A stretch of DNA of 38,739 nt, taken from positions 1 to 38,739 of the forward strand of contig VBGG01000126.1 in assembly GCA_005883405.1 (NCBI GenBank). The letters run 5' to 3'. This document shows positions 34,416 through 38,739 of the stretch, one piece after another (position 1 is the stretch's first letter; every line of letters starts with the position of its first letter). This DNA is from Chloroflexota bacterium (lineage in GTDB: Bacteria > Chloroflexota > UBA6077 > CF-72). The notes beneath the pieces are model-generated. The model was not told the origin of the DNA. It saw only the letters and a program-made list of their open reading frames with translations, and searched no databases. A program made the translations under genes and the position numbers.

Positions 34416-36746
34416 ATGACCGAGCTTAGCGGCACGTTGGACGGGGTTGGACTGCCGGCCATCGTGCGCTTCCTCGCCGGCCTGAAGAAGACGGGATGCC
34501 TGCGCGTCTCTCACGGGGACTGGCAGGGTGAGGTCTTCTTCGATGCGGGTCAGGTGACTGGCGCGAGGCTCGGTTCGCGTTCGGGTTTATCGGCGCTGGA
34601 TGCGTTGGTGCAGGCGCTGCCGAGCGGTAGTTTCGCGTTCGCGGCATCGGAGCGTGCCGAGGGCGGCCCGACGATCCACATGTCCCCCGAGGTCTTCGAG
34701 GCGCACCTGGACGAGCTGGCCTCGCGTTCCGCGACCGGCATGCCGAAGCTTCCACCGGTCGATGCGGTGCCCTCGTTAGTCGCCGACCACGACCCGAACC
34801 GAGGTGAAGAGCCACTGGCCCTGGACCGGGGCACGCTGCAGACGCTTCTGGCGGTCGATGGACAGCGGACGGTGCGCGACATCGTGGCGCACCGGGGGTC
34901 CTTCGATGCCCTGTGGCAGCTTCGCAACCTGGTCGAAATTGGCCTGGTGCGGCTCGAAGCGCGCGCCGCCACCGTGGTTGCCTCTCAACCGCGCGTGCAT
35001 GAGCCGGCGATCGTGCGGCCCTTCCCAGTGCCGGACCAGGCGTCTACCGCTTCGAGCCACTGCCCGAAGCTGGGTTTCGAGGACGACCCGAGCAACTCAT
35101 TCGGTCGGCCAACACGGCTACACCGCTGCTTTGCGGCCGGGACGGCGCAGCCATTGTCCCTCGACCAGCAGCGCGAGCTGTGTCTCAGCGACCACTTCGG
35201 ATCGTGCCCGCGGCTAACGATGCCCGCGATGACGCTAGAGGCTGAGGCCGAGGCGGCTGCGCGAGCCGTGCCTGATGATCCACGCATCGTCCGCCTGCCG
35301 TCGGTCGCGCGAGCCACCGCGGCGGCTCGCAACGGAACTGCCAGTGCCGCGCCGTCTGTCACGCAGCGGCGCGCGCCGAGTCAGGATGTCGGTGCCGCAC
35401 GATCGACACCCCTGCGCGCGCGGATCGAGCGGCAGGCTCGGCCCGCGTCGGATGCCGCGGTCGCCGAGCCGCCTCTACCCGAACCAGCCGTACGGTTCGC
35501 GCCCGAGGCACGTCCGGTGCAGCCAAAGGCTGCGACGCGGGCGCTGTTCATGGACCCGCTCGGCGTCCGTGTGCGCGGCGTGCGTTTGTCGTCGCTCGGC
35601 GCGGGTCTCGTCGGCGTGCTGGTGCTGGCCGTGTTCGGTTATTTGCTGGCGCCGAAGCTGGCCTCGCTGCTTGCCGACGATACGATTGACGCGTCACGAC
35701 TGCCAAACACCAGTGCAATAGCCGCGGGCACGCCTGTCGCGCAGATCACGTCGTCGCGGCAGACGCCGGCGCGGTCCGCCGCCCAATCCGCGGTGGCCAG
35801 CAATCCGCCTGGCGCTGCCGCTGTCCAGACGACAGCTGCCAGCAATCCGACCGGTGCTGCCGAGGCCCAGACTGCGGGGGCAACTAGTCCGAGCGGCGCT
35901 GCTGCTGCCCAGATGACGGTGGCGAGTAATCCGAACGGGGCTGCGGCTGCCCAGACCACGGGGGCGAGCAATCCGAACGGGGCTGCCGCCGCCCAGACCA
36001 CAGCGCCCGCCAATCCGAGTGGCACAGCCGCCCAACCAGCGGCGGCGGCCATTAGGCCGAATCCCGCCGCCGCCAGTGCTGCTGCTGCCGCTGCGAGTGC
36101 CGCCGCGGCGCGCGTCCAACCCACCCTCGCGCCAACCATCGCGCCAACCCCGGCTCAGCCAACCGCGGTACTGACCGCGGCTGCCCGTACCCTGCTCGAC
36201 GAAGACTTCACCGCTAGCGCCTTGAATTGGCCGAACGATCCGCAAGGCACGGCATGGCTCACCAGCGGCAGCTATCGGCTGGCGACGCGCGATGCGAGCA
36301 AGTTCGTGGCGATCAGCGCTCCGGTCGCGCAGACCCCGAACGATGTCGTCGTCAGTGCCACGTTACGCAAGGTGAGCGGGCCGATCGGCGGTGGCTATGG
36401 CATTATCCTCCGCGACCAGGGGCCCCTGCCGCAGGAGGGCACGCGCCAGGACGGCCGTTATTACGTGCTCGAGGTCGGTGACAAGGGCGAGGTCGGGATC
36501 TGGCGACGAGAGTCCGACCACTGGGTCGACGTGCTGCCCTGGCAGCACTCCGATATTGTGAAGACCGACTCGTCGACCAACGAGTTGACGGTTCGCGCGA
36601 TCGGCAACACGCTGAGCCTGTTCGTCAACGGCACACAGGTCACCACCCGAACGGACGACGCGCTCACCTTTGGCAGCGTCGGCTTGTTCGTCGGCGGCGA
36701 CGGCAACCAGGTGGCTGTCGAACACTTCAGCGTTCAGACGCCCTGA
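34416..36746 (+). CDS. DUF4388/PATAN-domain protein with TM, repetitive linker and C-terminal laminin-G/DUF1080-like surface domain
   Basis: GGAGG upstream; MTELSGTLDGVGLPAIVRFLAGLKKTGCLRVSHGDWQGEVFFDAGQVTGARLG; TM LGAGLVGVLVLAVFGYLLA; C-term LLDEDFTASALNWPNDPQGTAWLTSGSYRLATRD...GYGIILRDQG...GSVGLFVGGDGNQVAVEHFSV. Confidence 0.8.
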   Translation: MTELSGTLDGVGLPAIVRFLAGLKKTGCLRVSHGDWQGEVFFDAGQVTGARLGSRSGLSALDALVQALPSGSFAFAASERAEGGPTIHMSPEVFEAHLDELASRSATGMPKLPPVDAVPSLVADHDPNRGEEPLALDRGTLQTLLAVDGQRTVRDIVAHRGSFDALWQLRNLVEIGLVRLEARAATVVASQPRVHEPAIVRPFPVPDQASTASSHCPKLGFEDDPSNSFGRPTRLHRCFAAGTAQPLSLDQQRELCLSDHFGSCPRLTMPAMTLEAEAEAAARAVPDDPRIVRLPSVARATAAARNGTASAAPSVTQRRAPSQDVGAARSTPLRARIERQARPASDAAVAEPPLPEPAVRFAPEARPVQPKAATRALFMDPLGVRVRGVRLSSLGAGLVGVLVLAVFGYLLAPKLASLLADDTIDASRLPNTSAIAAGTPVAQITSSRQTPARSAAQSAVASNPPGAAAVQTTAASNPTGAAEAQTAGATSPSGAAAAQMTVASNPNGAAAAQTTGASNPNGAAAAQTTAPANPSGTAAQPAAAAIRPNPAAASAAAAAASAAAARVQPTLAPTIAPTPAQPTAVLTAAARTLLDEDFTASALNWPNDPQGTAWLTSGSYRLATRDASKFVAISAPVAQTPNDVVVSATLRKVSGPIGGGYGIILRDQGPLPQEGTRQDGRYYVLEVGDKGEVGIWRRESDHWVDVLPWQHSDIVKTDSSTNELTVRAIGNTLSLFVNGTQVTTRTDDALTFGSVGLFVGGDGNQVAVEHFSVQTP
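35799..36050 (+). repeat. 42-bp (14-codon) tandem repeat, 6 units (consensus SNPnGAAAAQTTgA)
   Basis: Units start at 35799, 35841, 35883, 35925, 35967, 36009. Confidence 0.9.
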
Positions 36747-37918
36747 TCGTCACCGCGCCACTGCTCGAACAGTGGCCAGACGGCCGGATCTTCCAGGCCT
36801 AGCCGCCAGGTCGCTACGCCGCGGACGCGATACGCGTCCACCAGGCTGAGGCGCGCCGCGGCGCTGGTGCTCTCCTCGAGCCAGACTTCGTGAAGCTGCG
36901 GCTCGCCAGGCGATGGAGCCGGGGGCGTCGGCGTCGATGGCACCGGCGGGGGCGGTTGCGCGTCGCACGGCGGCGGCTGGTGCACGGCCGTGGCGTGGCG
37001 TGGCGGCGGCTGAGACGGCACAGTTGGCGGCGGCTCACCTGACGTGCCCGCGTACGTGAAGGACAGCGATCGCTGCTCGAGATCGAAGCCGACTGCTGCC
37101 GAGTACCGCTCCGCGAGGGCCGCGAACTGGGCGTAGCCGATCGAGCGCGCGCTGCCTGACGTGGTGTTCCAGTCATAGCCGTAGAAGGCGAGGCCGAGCA
37201 GGACCCTGTCGGGCGGAATCTGGGCGGTCGCGAAGCGGGCCACACGCTGCACCCAGGCGAAGGGCGCCACCGAGCCGGGTCCGCTGAAGGGACCGCGATA
37301 TTCGTAGGCCATGACGGTGACCAGGTCGGCCTGCGCGCCGAGCGCGGCGTAATCGAAGGCGCCGGACCAGCCCTGGGTTACGTCACGCTCCTTGGCCGGG
37401 ATGGCCAGAGTGAGCATCTTGCCTTGCTCGTGCAGGGCGGCGGCGAGCGTACCAACGAAGTCAGTGAGCGCGGGCCGATCGTCTGGTGCGATGTTCTCGA
37501 GGTCCAGATCGAAGCCGTCGTAGTCCTCGGCGGAGGTGTAGCTGACGATGTGCTCGATTGCGCTCATGCTGATGTTCTCATCGGTAAGGATCCGATGGTT
37601 GAGCCAGGACGAGACGGTGAACAACGACGGCACCACCTTGAGGTTGTGGCTCCTGGCGAACTGCTTGAGCGTCTGATCGTCGCGACTGGCGATCCCGCCG
37701 CAGGCATCAATGCTGACCCACTGCGCTCCGACCAGATCCAACTGATCGGCATGCGCCTGCAGCGAGGACCAGGACGCGGAGTCGTACGGCACGTAATAGC
37801 CCAGCACCAGCGCCCGCGCTGGCGTGCTCGGTTGCGATTCCTGCGCGCTGAGCGGAGCGAAGCCGACGACCATGGCGATTGCGATCGCGGTCAGCAGCGC
37901 GGTCCCTGTGATCACCAT
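36734..37918 (-). CDS. Secreted glycoside hydrolase family 18 protein with proline-rich insertion
   Basis: Signal/TM N-term; VLGYYVPYDSASWSSL; catalytic DGFDLDLEN; VTVMAYEYRGPFSGPG; PPPTVPSQPPPRHATAVHQPPPCDAQPPPPVPSTPTPPAPSP insertion before VRGVATWRLGLED. Confidence 0.88.
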   Translation of the reverse strand: MVITGTALLTAIAIAMVVGFAPLSAQESQPSTPARALVLGYYVPYDSASWSSLQAHADQLDLVGAQWVSIDACGGIASRDDQTLKQFARSHNLKVVPSLFTVSSWLNHRILTDENISMSAIEHIVSYTSAEDYDGFDLDLENIAPDDRPALTDFVGTLAAALHEQGKMLTLAIPAKERDVTQGWSGAFDYAALGAQADLVTVMAYEYRGPFSGPGSVAPFAWVQRVARFATAQIPPDRVLLGLAFYGYDWNTTSGSARSIGYAQFAALAERYSAAVGFDLEQRSLSFTYAGTSGEPPPTVPSQPPPRHATAVHQPPPCDAQPPPPVPSTPTPPAPSPGEPQLHEVWLEESTSAAARLSLVDAYRVRGVATWRLGLEDPAVWPLFEQWRGDDQGV

Positions 37919-38051
37919 TGCGACCGCTGTTGTACTCGCCGTGGGCCTGCCAGCGGCGTCACCAGCCCGCCCGCATGCGCCCTGAGAGCGAGCCTGGATG
38001 CCTCGGCCCGGCCACCCACCCCGGCCACGGCACCCGTCGCCTGGGGGAGCT

Positions 38052-38255
38052 GCGCTCGCCGCGGTGGTCCACTACGTCGTCGTACTGCCCGTCTCCAAGC
38101 TGATCGAGCAGTTCAGTCCGCCGCCTGCCGCCGCCACGCGCGCGTGCCCGTTCTGCCTGAGCAAGATCCCCCTCAAAGCGCGACGCTACGCGTTCTGCAC
38201 CTCAGACGTAGAGGACAAGGTCCAGGCACTGATCGACCTGATGACGAGTGCCTAG
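38052..38255 (+). pseudogene. C-terminal remnant of a large-conductance mechanosensitive channel with zinc-ribbon tail
   Basis: ALAAVVHYVVVLPVSKLIEQFSPPPAAATRACPFCLSKIPLKARRYAFCTSDV; N-terminal TM1 region absent; stop codon lies inside the H2 repeat. Confidence 0.65.
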
Positions 38256-38377
38256 GAACGCGGCCGAAAAGTATGAAATGCCTCGAAATCTCGGTGGCCG
38301 CGTTCCTAGGCCAATCTGTCAAAGAAGTTCGGCCGCCTGCGACTTGTGCCGAAAAGCGGCTTGTCGGCCGAACTCCG
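38250..38377 (-). repeat. Compound palindromic repeat H2-H1, inverted copy of 27530-27657
   Basis: H2 38251-38310, H1 38323-38377; near-identical to the reverse complement of 27530-27657. Confidence 0.93.
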
Positions 38378-38739
38378 TCGTCTGACCGTTCAGTGGCGCA
38401 TCTATCCTCAAAACGGCGTAAGTGACCGCAGGTACGTCTTCTATCGGGATGAGGTAGGTCTTCCCGTTTTGCGGGCAGTACACCCCAAAAGCGTCTATCT
38501 GGCCGTGATAGCCGCCATCGCCCAGCGGGCGTCGGCTGTCCATGACGCAGGTCTTGAAGCCCACGCAGCCGTCGCGCAGCCTCCCCGTCTTGCACTGGAT
38601 GCGGACAACGCGGTTGCCCTCGTCCACCGCCAGGTCGTAGCGCTCCTCGTTCCACGGGATCAACACGGACATTCCGAGTTGAACGAGCGCGTGCAGTATT
38701 GCCGCCTCCGTCCTTTTGCCCTTCGTAGTCGGGTTGGGT
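38319..38739 (-). CDS. PD-(D/E)XK group I intron-type endonuclease family protein; 5' end outside window, 3' end replaced by repeat sequence
   Basis: Frame runs to window edge: NPTTKGKRTEAAILHALVQLGMSVLIPWNEERYDLAVDEGNRVVRIQCKTGRLRDGCVGF...GQIDAFGVYCPQNGKTYLIPIEDV; E...YDL...QCK; tail FGRQAAFRHKSQAAELL translated from H1. Confidence 0.7.
   Translation of the reverse strand, partial: PNPTTKGKRTEAAILHALVQLGMSVLIPWNEERYDLAVDEGNRVVRIQCKTGRLRDGCVGFKTCVMDSRRPLGDGGYHGQIDAFGVYCPQNGKTYLIPIEDVPAVTYAVLRIDAPLNGQTTEFGRQAAFRHKSQAAELL

Overview
The window is GC-rich bacterial DNA. Gene content and repeat types suggest a Chloroflexota-like genome, but that assignment is inference. It contains: (1) a form I aerobic CO dehydrogenase locus (coxM-coxS-coxL) followed by an XdhC/CoxF-like protein fused to a YHS domain; (2) many two-component proteins, including stand-alone receiver proteins, a hybrid kinase / REC-GAF-DHp / OmpR-type cluster, and a divergent kinase/OmpR pair; (3) a UbiD-like decarboxylase, an acyl-CoA ligase, rpsU, and a zinc-ribbon protein; (4) a sugar isomerase-like/MFS pair, a PHP phosphoesterase, and a spermidine/putrescine-type ABC importer whose binding-protein gene is broken; (5) tRNA-Arg(UCG) and tRNA-His(GUG); (6) a PATAN/DUF4388 membrane protein with a laminin-G-like surface domain next to a GH18 hydrolase; (7) a PD-(D/E)XK endonuclease-like gene running off the right edge. 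Two signals stand out. The first is a family of compound palindromic repeats (H1 + H2 hairpins) at 27461-27724 and, as a nearly identical inverted ~127-bp copy, at 38250-38377. Single H2-type relatives lie at 34243-34295 and probably 14429-14476. Paired changes preserve the stems, and both compound arrays sit beside truncated genes. The second is an unusual density of gene scars: short internal deletions, frameshifts and both-end-truncated remnants affecting HAMP, ubiD, ligase, ABC binding protein, DAO-type oxidoreductase, MFS and mscL genes. No searches were run. All family calls come from reading motifs in the translated sequence.
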